Below, one piece after another: positions 18,964-28,082 of a DNA stretch of 51,055 nt; within the stretch, counting starts at the first letter, position 1; each line of letters opens with the position of its first letter. A program made the translations under genes and the position numbers. The notes beneath the pieces were generated by a model. It had not been told where the DNA came from and did not search any database. It saw nothing but the letters and a program-made list of their open reading frames with translations. Source of the DNA: Clostridia bacterium (lineage in GTDB: Bacteria; Bacillota; Clostridia; Oscillospirales; CAG-272); contig JAFTXO010000001.1 of the NCBI GenBank assembly GCA_017461765.1, positions 1-51,055 on the forward strand, given 5' to 3'.

Positions 18964-20235
18964 TTATTTCTTCTTTAAAATAGCCTTAAGCCAATTCCAC
19001 AGCCCGACGTTTATTCTATACCAAGGGCGAAGGAGCTTAGGGCATGATGCAATAACTCCCTCAGGCCAGAAAAGCTCGGGCTTTTTGTTCATTCTTTTAA
19101 ATATCTTCCCGAAAATTCGGGGAAGGATCATATAGCTGCTAAGCAGCTTTCTTGCATTTTCCTCGGAAAGCGACATATGATAAGCCTCGGTAACATCGTC
19201 GCAAAATACGAAGGTCGAATACATATCAGCCTCTTTTTTAGTCGGATATATCATCGCTTTTTTAAGGAGCTTATAGCACCTTTTAAGCGAGCGCTTATAA
19301 TTAAAATCGCAGGATGCGCCGTTTATGGCGTCGCGTGCGTAGGTTAAAGCTCCGCTTAGCTGATCTTTTATAAGCTCTCTTTGCTTTTCCGAGTATGCGT
19401 CCAACGCAAACACAGGGCGCGCCTTTTCATTCTCTACCGTATACCCCTCGGTCATCGGATGAAGTGCCGAGAGCATACATTCAAAGAGATTGTTATTGAA
19501 TTTAACGCGTCTTTTTATACCGTGATCTCTGTCAAAATAATAGGTAAGATATTCCCCGTCACGCTCGTCCTTCGGCTTTTCAAACATACCAAAGTAAAAG
19601 CCGCATATTTTCCCCTTGTAGCCGCAGGAGTCAAGAAGCTGACGCATCGAGCGTTGCATAGAGCCTGTCCAGCCGCTGTCAACTATGGCTACGCATTCGT
19701 TTTCGAATATTTTTTCCTGCTCAAAATACTTAACCGTCGGAGCGTATGCTCTTTCCGATGCTTCGAGCACAGCTTCTCTGTAAATATCATCTTTTTTTAA
19801 TTTGGCACAAAGCTGCTCAAATTCGTATTTGTTAAGGCACTCGTTCTCGTCGGTAACGCCAAGTCGCGCGTATATAGCGCCGGCGGTGCTTTCATCTATT
19901 TTCGCTCTTTGAAGAACGGTTTTCGGAGTATTGTAATACCCTCTTATGCAAAGCATATCAAACGCTTCCTCACCGATAAAGCGGTAGGACGGCATACGAA
20001 GCGACTGTCTGGAGCAATAAAAATATCTGCACTCTATATCGGTATTCTGCTTTTCACATATCATTTTCGCTATCTCGCAAAGCATATATCCGTCGCGAGC
20101 CAAGAAATATAATCGCTTTATGCCTCTTTTTTCGGCTTCGTTCACGACCCATTTCGTATATTCATACATAACAGGCCCGACAACACGGTAGGAATACTCC
20201 TCCATAAAGCTCGTTTGGTTCTGAGCATTATTCAT
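18964..20235 (-). CDS. Stand-alone FLARDG-domain protein of surface-glycan locus
   Basis: A 423-residue protein that matches the third domain of its downstream neighbour: FLARDGYM (Asp48) followed by YFYCSRQSLRMP, then a shared VDSGWTGSMQRSM / FDLGYSGRLQTI type segment. The Asp-Gly and conserved Ser/Arg suggest a transferase or hydrolase acting on a phosphorylated glycan, but I know of no assigned activity. It overlaps the upstream glycosyltransferase gene by 8 nt and lies 16 nt before the three-domain gene, so the three proteins are probably made together. No signal peptide. Confidence 0.65.
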   Translation of the reverse strand: MNNAQNQTSFMEEYSYRVVGPVMYEYTKWVVNEAEKRGIKRLYFLARDGYMLCEIAKMICEKQNTDIECRYFYCSRQSLRMPSYRFIGEEAFDMLCIRGYYNTPKTVLQRAKIDESTAGAIYARLGVTDENECLNKYEFEQLCAKLKKDDIYREAVLEASERAYAPTVKYFEQEKIFENECVAIVDSGWTGSMQRSMRQLLDSCGYKGKICGFYFGMFEKPKDERDGEYLTYYFDRDHGIKRRVKFNNNLFECMLSALHPMTEGYTVENEKARPVFALDAYSEKQRELIKDQLSGALTYARDAINGASCDFNYKRSLKRCYKLLKKAMIYPTKKEADMYSTFVFCDDVTEAYHMSLSEENARKLLSSYMILPRIFGKIFKRMNKKPELFWPEGVIASCPKLLRPWYRINVGLWNWLKAILKKK

Positions 20236-21046
20236 CGTTTTTTATTTCCTCACGCCTTTTGCGTTTTTTCTTAAGTCCTTCAAGTATCGGTGACGGGATA
20301 AGTCCTACGATAAGCGGCTTTATCGCATAAAAGAAGCCCTTTGGCATAAGCGAAAGCCTTTTGAAGCCTCTTAAGCGAACCCTCACCTCGTCTATTCTAT
20401 ATCTGTATTTCCTTCTTTTTCTTGAGCTTTTATCCTCGCAGAAATAGTAAAGATATTCTTCCATGTTAGCGCCTCTTGAAAAGGTCTGCATGGTCATAAA
20501 AAGATCGTAATCCTCCGCACGCCTCGTTTCCTTGGCAACACGGTAGCCACCGGCTCTTAAAAGCGCTTCCCTTCGGAACATGACAGCTCCGTGCTGATAA
20601 GGGGATACGAAAAGAAAATCCTTGTTTTCAACACTGAGCGGGAACCTTTCCTTTCCCCAGACTCCGTTTTCATCAAAAAGATAAACCTGCGTTCCAAGGA
20701 GCGAGATATCGGGGTGCGACATAAGATAATCCATCTGCTTTTCAAGCCTGTCCTGAGCCGAATAATCGTCGCAGTCGTGGCGCGCTATAAGATCTCCCTC
20801 GGCAAGCTCGATACATCGGTTGAGTGAATAGGCAAGCCCCTTGTTTTCTTCGTTTCGAAGGAGCTTTATCCGCTCGTCCCCGTTTGCATATTCGCAAAGG
20901 CGCTCCCATGTGTCGTCAGTTGAGCCGTCGTCGCAGATTATAAGCTCAAGGTCGCTATGGCTTTGAGTAAGAATACTTCTGATCGAGCGATCGAACGAAT
21001 AGCACGATGCTGCGTTATATGCGCCGCAAATAACAGAAACCTTCAA
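20228..21046 (-). CDS. Family 2 glycosyltransferase
   Basis: A 272-residue GT-A transferase. The N-terminus VSVICGAYNA leads to the nucleotide-binding CDDGSTDD, the metal site RHDCDDY and a later acceptor-side EDYDLF motif. No membrane segment is evident, only a basic C-terminus (KKKRKRREE) that may contact the membrane. The start is TTG at 21046, decided by AGGAGG 6 nt upstream and a consensus promoter at 21078-21106. It is the first gene of the surface-glycan operon. Confidence 0.9.
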   Translation of the reverse strand: MKVSVICGAYNAASCYSFDRSIRSILTQSHSDLELIICDDGSTDDTWERLCEYANGDERIKLLRNEENKGLAYSLNRCIELAEGDLIARHDCDDYSAQDRLEKQMDYLMSHPDISLLGTQVYLFDENGVWGKERFPLSVENKDFLFVSPYQHGAVMFRREALLRAGGYRVAKETRRAEDYDLFMTMQTFSRGANMEEYLYYFCEDKSSRKRRKYRYRIDEVRVRLRGFKRLSLMPKGFFYAIKPLIVGLIPSPILEGLKKKRKRREEIKNDE

Positions 21047-21077
21047 GGCGAGCCTCCTTCGTTTATTTATTATTTTT

Positions 21078-21106
21078 ATTATATCCCAACTTTATCCGTT
21101 TGTCAA
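21078..21106 (-). promoter_or_regulatory. Consensus sigma-A promoter of the surface-glycan operon
   Basis: Minus strand: TTGACA (21101-21106), 17-nt spacer, TATAAT (21078-21083). Both hexamers are perfect. It lies directly after the 21117 lipoprotein stop, so read-through from that gene is also possible. Confidence 0.88.
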
Positions 21107-21116
21107 GAACGGCGTG

Positions 21117-22553
21117 TCAATTATTGATGTTGGAAGGCGCTGAAATCGGAGCTTTAAGCTCGGAATAATCAAAATCAACAGTAAACGAATAATCTATCTT
21201 CTGAAAAACAGCTTCGCCATCGTTTATAACGAACACGACTCCAAGCTCGATATGCGTTATGTTGAAATCCTTGTCAAGCGTGAGCTTTATTTCCTCGCTG
21301 CACTGCTTGATGCTGTATTTTTCAAGAGCGTCAAATATAGCATCGATACTCTCCGGTGAAGCGCTATCGCCTGCGATATCCGATAAAAGCTCCTTAAGCG
21401 TCGTTTCCTTAAGAAGCGAGATGAGCGCGTTCTTTACCGACGTCATCGAATCTGCTCCCAACGCGCTTTTAAAGAACGAATCAACAATAAGAGAGCCGAA
21501 CTTTCTTACAAAATAATCGTAAATGCTCTCGCCTTCCTTCGGCGCGTTGAGCTGAGATTTTATCTTACTGCTTGTGATGTTGTTCTTTAAGATCTCAACG
21601 ATCTGCTCCGTCGAATAGCCCGAATTTGTCTGGATCTTATCGATAAGAGCTTTAATGGCGATCTCCTTGCCCGTTACCTGCTTTAAAGCGCTTTCTATGT
21701 TCGCTATGAGCTCATTTAGGGAAAGGTCGTTTGTAAGGCTTTTTTCAAGGAGCAAAATGAAGCTTTGCTCGTCCATATTGATATCAAAAAATGCAAAAAG
21801 ACTTTCCAAAAGCTCGCCAAGGGTCTTGTCCTCGCAATCAACGAGTATTTTAGCCAAGGAATTAAGATACGGCGCGTGCTCCGATGAGAAGGATAAGGAA
21901 TATCCGCCGTTTTCCGCAGGCTCGATCTTGCCGTTGAAGGTAAGCGTAGTTATTACCGTGTTTAAAAGCTTTGCAAGATCAGCGCTCGATTTTATCTCAA
22001 TGCCGATAAGAGATTTTATCTCCTCTCCGTAAAGCTCGAAAAGCTTGTCGATACCGCCCTCGACATCAAGCTCGAAGCCAAGCTCCGCTTCCTTTGTAAG
22101 CTCATATTTTCCGTCAAGCTTATTTATAGCGTAGAGCTTGCCGTCAATAAGGATAAGCTCGGTTGAAATCCTTCCGTCCTCGGAAGCTGCAATATCTTCA
22201 ATGTCGATGCTTGGCACGCTCTGTCCTTTTATGTCGAATTTGAGCTGATACTTGCCGTCTGTCTTTTGTATATAAGCATCGATCGACGTGTCGGTTCTGT
22301 TTTGAACGCCCGATACAAGTCCGTCACCCTTAAGCTTTATGTTAAGAGTGATATTGTCCTTTTCCAAAAGTGCAAGAAGCGCCCTTTCCGCGATCGTTCC
22401 GCTCGGCGTTGATGAATTTTCCTGATCGGTGCTCGTCTCCTCTTCACTTGAGCTTGCACTCGTGTTCTCAATATTTTCCTCTTCCTTATCACACGCAAAA
22501 AGCATCAGGGAAAGAAGCATTATAATAGCTAAAAAAAGTGAAATTTTTCTCAT
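21117..22553 (-). CDS. Lipoprotein, paralogue of the 36741-38540 lipoprotein
   Basis: A 478-residue exported lipoprotein: signal peptide with lipobox ending at Cys21 (LMLFAC), an acidic Glu/Ser/Thr linker, then a helical repeat-rich body. The segment around SALKQVTGKEIAIKALID aligns with KALKELTGEEISFKAIID in the second large lipoprotein of the window; flanking blocks (TEQIVEILK and TQQIIDLVK; GESIYDYFVRKFG and GETAYDYIMGKFG) also align, so they are paralogues. The C-terminus ends in a beta-rich segment closing on APSNINN. Function unknown; a ligand-carrier (LolA/LppX-like) fold is a guess. Confidence 0.78.
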   Translation of the reverse strand: MRKISLFLAIIMLLSLMLFACDKEEENIENTSASSSEEETSTDQENSSTPSGTIAERALLALLEKDNITLNIKLKGDGLVSGVQNRTDTSIDAYIQKTDGKYQLKFDIKGQSVPSIDIEDIAASEDGRISTELILIDGKLYAINKLDGKYELTKEAELGFELDVEGGIDKLFELYGEEIKSLIGIEIKSSADLAKLLNTVITTLTFNGKIEPAENGGYSLSFSSEHAPYLNSLAKILVDCEDKTLGELLESLFAFFDINMDEQSFILLLEKSLTNDLSLNELIANIESALKQVTGKEIAIKALIDKIQTNSGYSTEQIVEILKNNITSSKIKSQLNAPKEGESIYDYFVRKFGSLIVDSFFKSALGADSMTSVKNALISLLKETTLKELLSDIAGDSASPESIDAIFDALEKYSIKQCSEEIKLTLDKDFNITHIELGVVFVINDGEAVFQKIDYSFTVDFDYSELKAPISAPSNINN

Positions 22554-22582
22554 ACGATCTCCTTTTTCTGTTCTAATAATTT

Positions 22583-22612
22583 ATTGTAACATATATTATA
22601 TACGTTTGTCAA
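22583..22612 (-). promoter_or_regulatory. Sigma-A promoter of the 22553 lipoprotein
   Basis: Minus strand: TTGACA (22607-22612), 18-nt spacer, TACAAT (22583-22588), followed by an AGGAG site before the ATG at 22553. Confidence 0.75.
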
Positions 22613-22632
22613 GCAAGTGCAGAGTATAAAAA

Positions 22633-22654
22633 ACTGTCACATTTTAGTGACAGT
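22633..22654 (-). terminator. Rho-independent terminator of the mnmE-RNHCP-radical-SAM operon
   Basis: ACTGTCAC (22633-22640) and GTGACAGT (22647-22654) form a perfect 8-bp stem. TTTTTT follows on the minus strand. Confidence 0.75.
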
Positions 22655-22846
22655 CCATTAATATCGGTTCTTTGAAATTTAAATGATTATAAAGCAATCC
22701 TGCGCTTCGTTTCTCAGTACCTTCTCTCATTTGATGGCTTACACTTGGATGCTCTACTCATCCACCACTGTCGTGGTCCCCCTTCCCTGCTAGGGAAGGC
22801 AAATTTAGTCTTCCTTGTGTAAAACAGCAACGAAGCATAATGAAGC
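22655..22846. repeat. Intergenic stretch with dispersed palindromic repeat
   Basis: I see no gene here. ACCAC/GTGGT (22764-22777) and CCTTCCC-TGCTA-GGGAAGG (22781-22799) are adjacent hairpins. The second recurs unchanged at 36003-36021. The rest resembles degraded copies of the same intergenic repeat class. Confidence 0.6.
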
Positions 22847-23737
22847 TTAGTGAAAGCGAGGAGTAAAGAGAGCGGTCGCGCTGGAGTCCTCCTGAATATA
22901 CCCCTCCTCATACCCCAACGAAAGCGCGTATTCAACGACACTGTCGTACTCGAATGAGGTTATGCGTCTTTTTATTTTCTTGTATTTTTCATCACAGAAG
23001 TCGGGGGTATATTGGCTCATTAAGGAGAGCTTTACCGAGCTTATGTCTATTCGTTCTTTAACCTCTTTCAGTATTCTCATGCTGTCTTTTCTCGCTCCGG
23101 GCATTACAAGATGGCGAAGGATAACGCCCTTTTGCATAATCCCGTTTTTATCAAGGACGCATCTTGGCTGAAGCTCGACCATCTTTTCGAGCGCACTTAT
23201 CGCGTGCTCAAAATAATCGGGAGCTTTTGAATATTCCTTTGAAAGCTCAGGGGAAAAATATTTGATATCGGTAAGAAAGATATCAACGTACGTGCGCAGC
23301 TTTTCTATCTCGCTTGCAAGCTCATATCCGCCCGTATTATAGACTACAGGGATCTTTGGCTTTGCGATATCGATAGCCTCTCTTATCTTGTCTGAAAATT
23401 GCGTCGGGGATACGAGATTTATATTGTGCGCTCCGTCGCGCTCAAGTGATGTAAATATGTCGGCAAGTGTCGCTATATCAACTGCTTTGCCGTACCCAGT
23501 GTGGCTTATCTCCTTGTTCTGACAAAAGACACATCCAAGAGGACAGCCTGAGAAAAATACCGCTCCGCTGCCGCGCTCTCCGCTTATACATGGCTCTTCC
23601 CACATATGAAGCATCACCTTTGCCACAGTTATATCATCGGTAACGCCGCACGCGCCGACGCATTTTGAGCGGTCTATTTTGCATCTGCGAGGGCATTTTT
23701 CGCAGAGGAGTGTCTGATTTTTTAGATCCTCGCTCAT
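22847..23737 (-). CDS. Radical SAM protein of the PflX-like / activating-enzyme-related group
   Basis: A 296-residue radical-SAM protein. An N-terminal Cys cluster (CEKCPRRCKI ... CVGACGV) precedes the SAM-cluster motif C-x3-C-x2-C in FFSGCPLGCVFCQNKEIS. GGYE and DIKYFSPE match the activating-enzyme-like fold. Members are often annotated as pyruvate formate-lyase activase homologues but lack a known partner; none lies beside it here. The ATG at 23737 overlaps the stop of the RNHCP gene by 4 nt (ATGA); the upstream extension to 23830 has no homologous features. Operon with RNHCP and mnmE. Confidence 0.82.
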   Translation of the reverse strand: MSEDLKNQTLLCEKCPRRCKIDRSKCVGACGVTDDITVAKVMLHMWEEPCISGERGSGAVFFSGCPLGCVFCQNKEISHTGYGKAVDIATLADIFTSLERDGAHNINLVSPTQFSDKIREAIDIAKPKIPVVYNTGGYELASEIEKLRTYVDIFLTDIKYFSPELSKEYSKAPDYFEHAISALEKMVELQPRCVLDKNGIMQKGVILRHLVMPGARKDSMRILKEVKERIDISSVKLSLMSQYTPDFCDEKYKKIKRRITSFEYDSVVEYALSLGYEEGYIQEDSSATALFTPRFH

Positions 23738-24063
23738 ATATTGCCTGCCGTCAGCTTGATTATTTTTCTTATATCGTCGGGCTGATCCTTTGCCTCGTGC
23801 GCCGTACGGTTTCTCGACACATACCCGCACTTTTCACACTTATGAACGATCATGTAGCCTTTTTTTGAATCTATCTCGACTCTTATCGGCTTCATAATTC
23901 CGCCGCAGTTGCTTGCCCTGTCGCCCGGCATTACGTCAACGTGCTTTGAGCAAAGACATTTCGGGCAGTGATTTCGCGACGAGTATCCAAGCGGCTTTAC
24001 CTCAAATCCGCAATTTTCGCAGATGAAGCCGCTATCGTTTTTCGTAAATCTTTTAGTTTCCAT
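23734..24063 (-). CDS. RNHCP-domain zinc-ribbon protein
   Basis: A 109-residue protein with the RNHCP signature: CENCGFEV, then RNHCPKCL, SKHVDVMPGDRASNCGG and CEKCG near the C-terminus. The paired CxxC motifs form one or two zinc ribbons. The family's role is unknown to me. It sits 6 nt after mnmE and overlaps the radical-SAM start by 4 nt, so it is co-translated with both. Confidence 0.88.
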   Translation of the reverse strand: METKRFTKNDSGFICENCGFEVKPLGYSSRNHCPKCLCSKHVDVMPGDRASNCGGIMKPIRVEIDSKKGYMIVHKCEKCGYVSRNRTAHEAKDQPDDIRKIIKLTAGNI

Positions 24064-24069
24064 AAAACC

Positions 24070-25443
24070 TCATTTTCCAACGCAGAAGCGCGAGAATATC
24101 CTATCAACGATCTTTTCCGTTATCGCGCTTGCATCTATCATTTCAAGCTCGGAAAGCGCATTTTCCAAGCTGAAGCAAACGATATCGGGGGTTGAGCCAA
24201 GATCAAGCTCTGAAAGAGCGAAATCCACCTTTTCAAGCGCGGAATTAACGCTTGAAAGCTGTCTTGCGTTGGCTATCACTGCATCGTTTGTTATATCGAT
24301 CTCGTCAAGAGCGTACATATTAGAAAGATTTTTCTCAATATCGCACACTCCCTCGCCCGTTTCGGCGCTTATATAGACCGTACGCTTTATTTTTTCCTTT
24401 ATCCTTTCTTCAAACTCAGGCGACATTTTTCTTTCTTTGTCGCATTTATTTATTATAGCAATAACGCTCTTTTGCGAGCCTTGATCAAGAATAAAGCGAT
24501 CCTCGTCGTTCTCCTCTTCGCTTGCATCAAAGACACATAGGACAAGCTCTGCCTCGTCCATTTTTTCCTTTGCGCGTAAAACTCCGATCCTTTCAACCGC
24601 ATCGTCGGTATCGCGTATTCCCGCGGTATCGGCAAGCCTTAACGTAACGTCGCCCACGGAAACGGTGTTTTCTATAACGTCTCTTGTCGTGCCCGCTATA
24701 TCGGTAACGATCGCCAAGCTCTCGCCAGATAAGAGATTGTAAAGCGAGCTTTTTCCCGCGTTCGGGCGTCCGACTATCGCCGTTTTTATTCCCTCCGTGA
24801 CCGCCCTTGACGCGCGATAGCTCTTTTTAAGCCTTTGAAGCTCGGAGCTTATGATTTTAAGCTTTTCGCAAAATTCCTCTCTGTCCGTCTCTTCAATATC
24901 CTCGTCGGGATAATCGATCGTTGCGTAGGCTCGCGAGATAAGCTCAAGCATTATCTCCTTTATTTCCGAAAGCTTAGATGAAAGAGCGCCCCTCGCCTGT
25001 GATGAGGAAAGACGAAGCTGTGCATCGTTAAGAGCATCGATAACTCCGCCGACCGCTTCCGCACGGGAGAGTGTGAGCTTTCCGTTTATATAGGCGCGCT
25101 TTGTGAACTCGCCCGCCAAAGCCATTCTTGCTCCGTTTGAAAGAACCGTTTCAAGAACCGCCTGCGTTACGTAAAGACCGCCGTGACAGCAAATTTCGCA
25201 CACGTCCTCGCCTGTATACGATGCGGGAGCTTTAAAATACGTGACCGTTACGTCATCGATCGCAACGCCGTCTCTAATTATGCTTCCGTAATAGCATTTG
25301 CGGGGACAATGCTCCTTTTTGAATGATGACGAGGAAAATACGCGCTCAGCGATCCCAAGCGCACCGTCTCCGCTTATTCTGATCATAGCCACCCCACCCT
25401 TACCTCTTGCGGTGGAGATGGCTGCTATTGTATCTGCTTTCAT
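24070..25443 (-). CDS. mnmE: tRNA uridine-5-carboxymethylaminomethyl modification GTPase MnmE
   Basis: A 457-residue GTPase that acts with MnmG to modify U34 of tRNAs reading two-codon boxes. An N-terminal tetrahydrofolate-binding domain begins DTIAAISTARGKGGVAMIR. The G domain has GRPNAGKSS (G1), DIAGTTRD (G2), DTAGIRDT (G3) and NKCD (G4). The C-terminal FCVGK carries the conserved Cys of the CIGK-type end. Full length, no truncation. MnmG is not in the window. Confidence 0.97.
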   Translation of the reverse strand: MKADTIAAISTARGKGGVAMIRISGDGALGIAERVFSSSSFKKEHCPRKCYYGSIIRDGVAIDDVTVTYFKAPASYTGEDVCEICCHGGLYVTQAVLETVLSNGARMALAGEFTKRAYINGKLTLSRAEAVGGVIDALNDAQLRLSSSQARGALSSKLSEIKEIMLELISRAYATIDYPDEDIEETDREEFCEKLKIISSELQRLKKSYRASRAVTEGIKTAIVGRPNAGKSSLYNLLSGESLAIVTDIAGTTRDVIENTVSVGDVTLRLADTAGIRDTDDAVERIGVLRAKEKMDEAELVLCVFDASEEENDEDRFILDQGSQKSVIAIINKCDKERKMSPEFEERIKEKIKRTVYISAETGEGVCDIEKNLSNMYALDEIDITNDAVIANARQLSSVNSALEKVDFALSELDLGSTPDIVCFSLENALSELEMIDASAITEKIVDRIFSRFCVGK

Positions 25444-25471
25444 GTAAACCTCATTTTAACTTTGCAAAAGT

Positions 25472-25493
25472 GGCTGCCGCTAATGCGACAGCC
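25472..25493 (-). terminator. Hairpin terminator between the 25535 lipoprotein and mnmE
   Basis: GGCTGCCGC and GCGACAGCC form a 9-position stem (one mismatch) around TAAT. On the minus strand TTTT follows after two bases. It belongs to the recurring GGCTGyCGC hairpin class also seen at 28040 and 44476. Confidence 0.6.
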
Positions 25494-25534
25494 TCTCTTT
25501 GTTATAGTTGTTTTAGTTCTGTACTTTTACAGGA

Positions 25535-27160
25535 TCAATATTGCCATACAACCGATTGGAATGTGCCCGAAGGAGCGTTAACCTCGGTTGAGCCGAGCTT
25601 TTCAAATGTTGATACCTGAGAAACCTCTGCGTAGATGTTCATGTCAATTCCGCTTATCGTCATATTCATATCCATTGTATAATCAGCGATCATATTTTCA
25701 ATATTTCCGTCTGCATCAAAGTAAACTCTGTAAGCAACGTCGGAGATCTTTACTTTTACGTCGTACTGAGCGTACATATCTGCGATAGCGTTACCCATCG
25801 TTTCTGTGTAGGATTCGCCGTCGATCGTGAATGCAAGATAGTATGTTTCGCCAAGCTTTTCGAATTTTGCATCCTTAAGCATGCTTGCATCAACGCCCGC
25901 CAAGAACTTCTGATCGGGATCAAGACCGAGAGAGGTATAGTATTTATCTATATCAAGCTCGCCCTTTTGCTTTGTTCCCTGGTTGTTCTGATAGTACATA
26001 CCGTTTATATACCAAGCCTCAACCTCGCCGTTAACGCTTGAGGTGATCTTGTTATAGAAATTGTCGTTGTCCATCTGGTTTACAACGGTCTGGATAACAT
26101 CCACAGACTGTTGAACGCCCTGCGAAGGAGCGGTCATATCCATATGGATATCCTGTTCTGTTGTGATAGTTCCGTTTGTGATATTTGCAAGATAATCGTA
26201 AGCATCGCCATAGATCTGCTCAGCGTCCTTACCGTTAAGATCTTCAACCTCTTCAGGACCGTTTATAACGAGATCAGCGAGCTCCTCTGCATCAGAAACG
26301 ACAACTACATTTTTTTCTGCCTTTATGCTATTGCCGTCGCCTGCAAGCATTACGGCAAACAATTTCTTTGCACCTTCAGCCTGATCCTCGTTATCAAGCT
26401 CGATTATAACAACGTTGCTTTCAGAAAGAATTCCCTCGTACTCATATGCGGAAACTACCTCTATTTTTGAGATGCCGTTTGCAACTTCCTTAACCGTTGA
26501 TGCGTCAACGCCAAGAGCTTCCTCAATTTCCTCGTCAGTTGAGTCTTTTACAAGTGTTTTAAGCTCTTCAAGCATGAGATTAAGCATTTCGCTCATCTCT
26601 TTCTTTGACTCTTCGGGATCCGTAGACATTTCAAAGCCTGCATTCTTGACGTCCTCAAGTGCCGCCTCGATATCGAATTTGTTTGAGGGAATCTCAATTA
26701 TTTCTGTTGATGTTTCATCCTTGCCTGAGGTCTGATCGTCTACCGATCCGCCCTTACCGAGAGCCGCATCGAGAAATTCCTCTGTTGCTGAAACGATAAC
26801 TACCTTTCCTTCTCTGTGAACGAAAACATCCTCACTGTCGGGATCTGCCTTTGTTGCTTCATAGATCGTTTTTGCGTTTGATGTTGTTGCAAACTCAACT
26901 ATGGTAAGGCCTGACGTATTTATTGCTACGCTCTTTATAGCAACCTCAGCATCGTATTCGGATTTGAAGTTTGCTTCAAGCATAGCGATCATTTCCTCGT
27001 CGTCAACGCTATTATAGCTTACGCCTGCTTCATCAAGATTTTCAAGTATTTCGCTCATCGTAAGGGGGTCATCTTCTTCGCTCGAGCCGCCGCTCTTATC
27101 GCAGGCAACGATTGAAAATGCCATGAGCAATACAAGAATAAGTGATAAAAATTTTTTCAT
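25535..27160 (-). CDS. Lipoprotein with duplicated domain and LolA/LppX-like C-terminus
   Basis: A 541-residue lipoprotein: Lys-Lys signal peptide, lipobox Cys20 (FSIVAC), acidic linker, then two copies of an alpha/beta unit that each end in a strand-helix such as KVVIVSATEEFLDAAL and NVVVVSDAEELADLVI. The C-terminal half (from about residue 330) reads as a beta-sandwich carrier fold with WYINGMYYQN and a closing EVNAPS. ATG at 27160 was chosen because GGAGG lies 7 nt upstream; the longer frame has no signal peptide. It follows a smaller lipoprotein gene by 52 nt in the same direction. Ligand unknown. Confidence 0.78.
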   Translation of the reverse strand: MKKFLSLILVLLMAFSIVACDKSGGSSEEDDPLTMSEILENLDEAGVSYNSVDDEEMIAMLEANFKSEYDAEVAIKSVAINTSGLTIVEFATTSNAKTIYEATKADPDSEDVFVHREGKVVIVSATEEFLDAALGKGGSVDDQTSGKDETSTEIIEIPSNKFDIEAALEDVKNAGFEMSTDPEESKKEMSEMLNLMLEELKTLVKDSTDEEIEEALGVDASTVKEVANGISKIEVVSAYEYEGILSESNVVIIELDNEDQAEGAKKLFAVMLAGDGNSIKAEKNVVVVSDAEELADLVINGPEEVEDLNGKDAEQIYGDAYDYLANITNGTITTEQDIHMDMTAPSQGVQQSVDVIQTVVNQMDNDNFYNKITSSVNGEVEAWYINGMYYQNNQGTKQKGELDIDKYYTSLGLDPDQKFLAGVDASMLKDAKFEKLGETYYLAFTIDGESYTETMGNAIADMYAQYDVKVKISDVAYRVYFDADGNIENMIADYTMDMNMTISGIDMNIYAEVSQVSTFEKLGSTEVNAPSGTFQSVVWQY

Positions 27161-27212
27161 TGTTTTTCCTCCGTTTGATATAATTATTTTTATTTTTGAT
27201 ATTTTAATTTGA

Positions 27213-27923
27213 TCATCCTTCGATATCGAGATACTGATCCGCATCGCTCGGAGCAGATATATTTATAGTTCCGAAGGTTACGACGCTTGTCGTTTGCGAG
27301 GTGGTCTCGGTATATTCTCCGCAATCGAAGCTTACCTCCGAGGTTATTTTCGATAGCGTACCGTGCTCGTCAAAGCTGAACGAATATTCTGCCTTTAAGC
27401 AGGTCTTTCCGTATGCTGTCGAGATATATTCAAGCCCTTCGCCCTCCAAGACAGCCTTAACGGTCACGCCGTCGCCGTCCTTTGTGAACATTTTATCCTT
27501 GAAATAATTTTTCGCGATAAAGAGCGAGATCGATGTACGAGAGGCAAACTCCTCCTTCGAAAGCGGATATTTTACCTTTTTCGAGCCGTTGTCCGTATAA
27601 AGGATACCGTCAACGTACGTTTGAGTATATGCGGCAGAGTCGTCATACTTTCGGGTATAATAATATTTTTCCGAGCCTGCGCGCATTTCGGTCGCAGTCA
27701 TCCTTCTTTCGATATTCGGTGTACCCTCGGTCTTATATACCTGCTCGATGGTTATGTGATAATTTTTGTTCTGATTTATCTGCTTTTCGGCATTCTCGAT
27801 AAGCTCAATGGGCGTTTTTCCGTTAAAATCAGCCATTTCCTCTGCTTCCTTTGAGCATGAGGTCATAAAAGCGAGCGAAAGAAGCATAACGAAAGCAAAT
27901 ATAAGTGATAACGCTTTTTTCAT
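27213..27923 (-). CDS. Small lipoprotein with LppX/LolA-like fold
   Basis: A 236-residue lipoprotein with lipobox Cys23 (FMTSC). The mature part begins with a helix (PIELIENAEKQI) followed by strands HITIEQVYK, KYYYTRKYD, QTYVDGILYT and a C-terminal strand ending in NISAPSDAD, the same order as the C-terminal half of the downstream lipoprotein. The two may have arisen by duplication and are probably co-transcribed from 27957-27985. A hydrophobic-ligand-binding role is inferred from fold resemblance only. Confidence 0.75.
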   Translation of the reverse strand: MKKALSLIFAFVMLLSLAFMTSCSKEAEEMADFNGKTPIELIENAEKQINQNKNYHITIEQVYKTEGTPNIERRMTATEMRAGSEKYYYTRKYDDSAAYTQTYVDGILYTDNGSKKVKYPLSKEEFASRTSISLFIAKNYFKDKMFTKDGDGVTVKAVLEGEGLEYISTAYGKTCLKAEYSFSFDEHGTLSKITSEVSFDCGEYTETTSQTTSVVTFGTINISAPSDADQYLDIEG

Positions 27924-27956
27924 TATTCTTTTTCCTTTGAATGTTCTTACAAAACA

Positions 27957-27985
27957 ATTCTATCATAATAAATTTATAAAGTCAA
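27957..27985 (-). promoter_or_regulatory. Sigma-A promoter of the lipoprotein pair
   Basis: Minus strand: TTGACT (27980-27985), 17-nt spacer, TAGAAT (27957-27962). Confidence 0.8.
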
Positions 27986-28031
27986 TAATTATTTTATAAA
28001 TATATTATAAACGCCCATTTCGCACCCCTAT

Positions 28032-28063
28032 AAAAAAAGGGGCTGTCGCTAATGTAACAGCCC
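28032..28063 (-). terminator. Rho-independent terminator after dapA
   Basis: GGGCTGT (28040-28046) and ACAGCCC (28057-28063) form the stem; a run of seven T follows on the minus strand (28032-28038). Confidence 0.85.
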
Positions 28064-28082
28064 ATATGGCGTGAGTGAACAA

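Noticed and set aside
22714..22941. 75-residue minus-strand frame
   Set aside because: Covers the dispersed palindromes and the end of the radical-SAM gene in another frame; arginine-rich and featureless.
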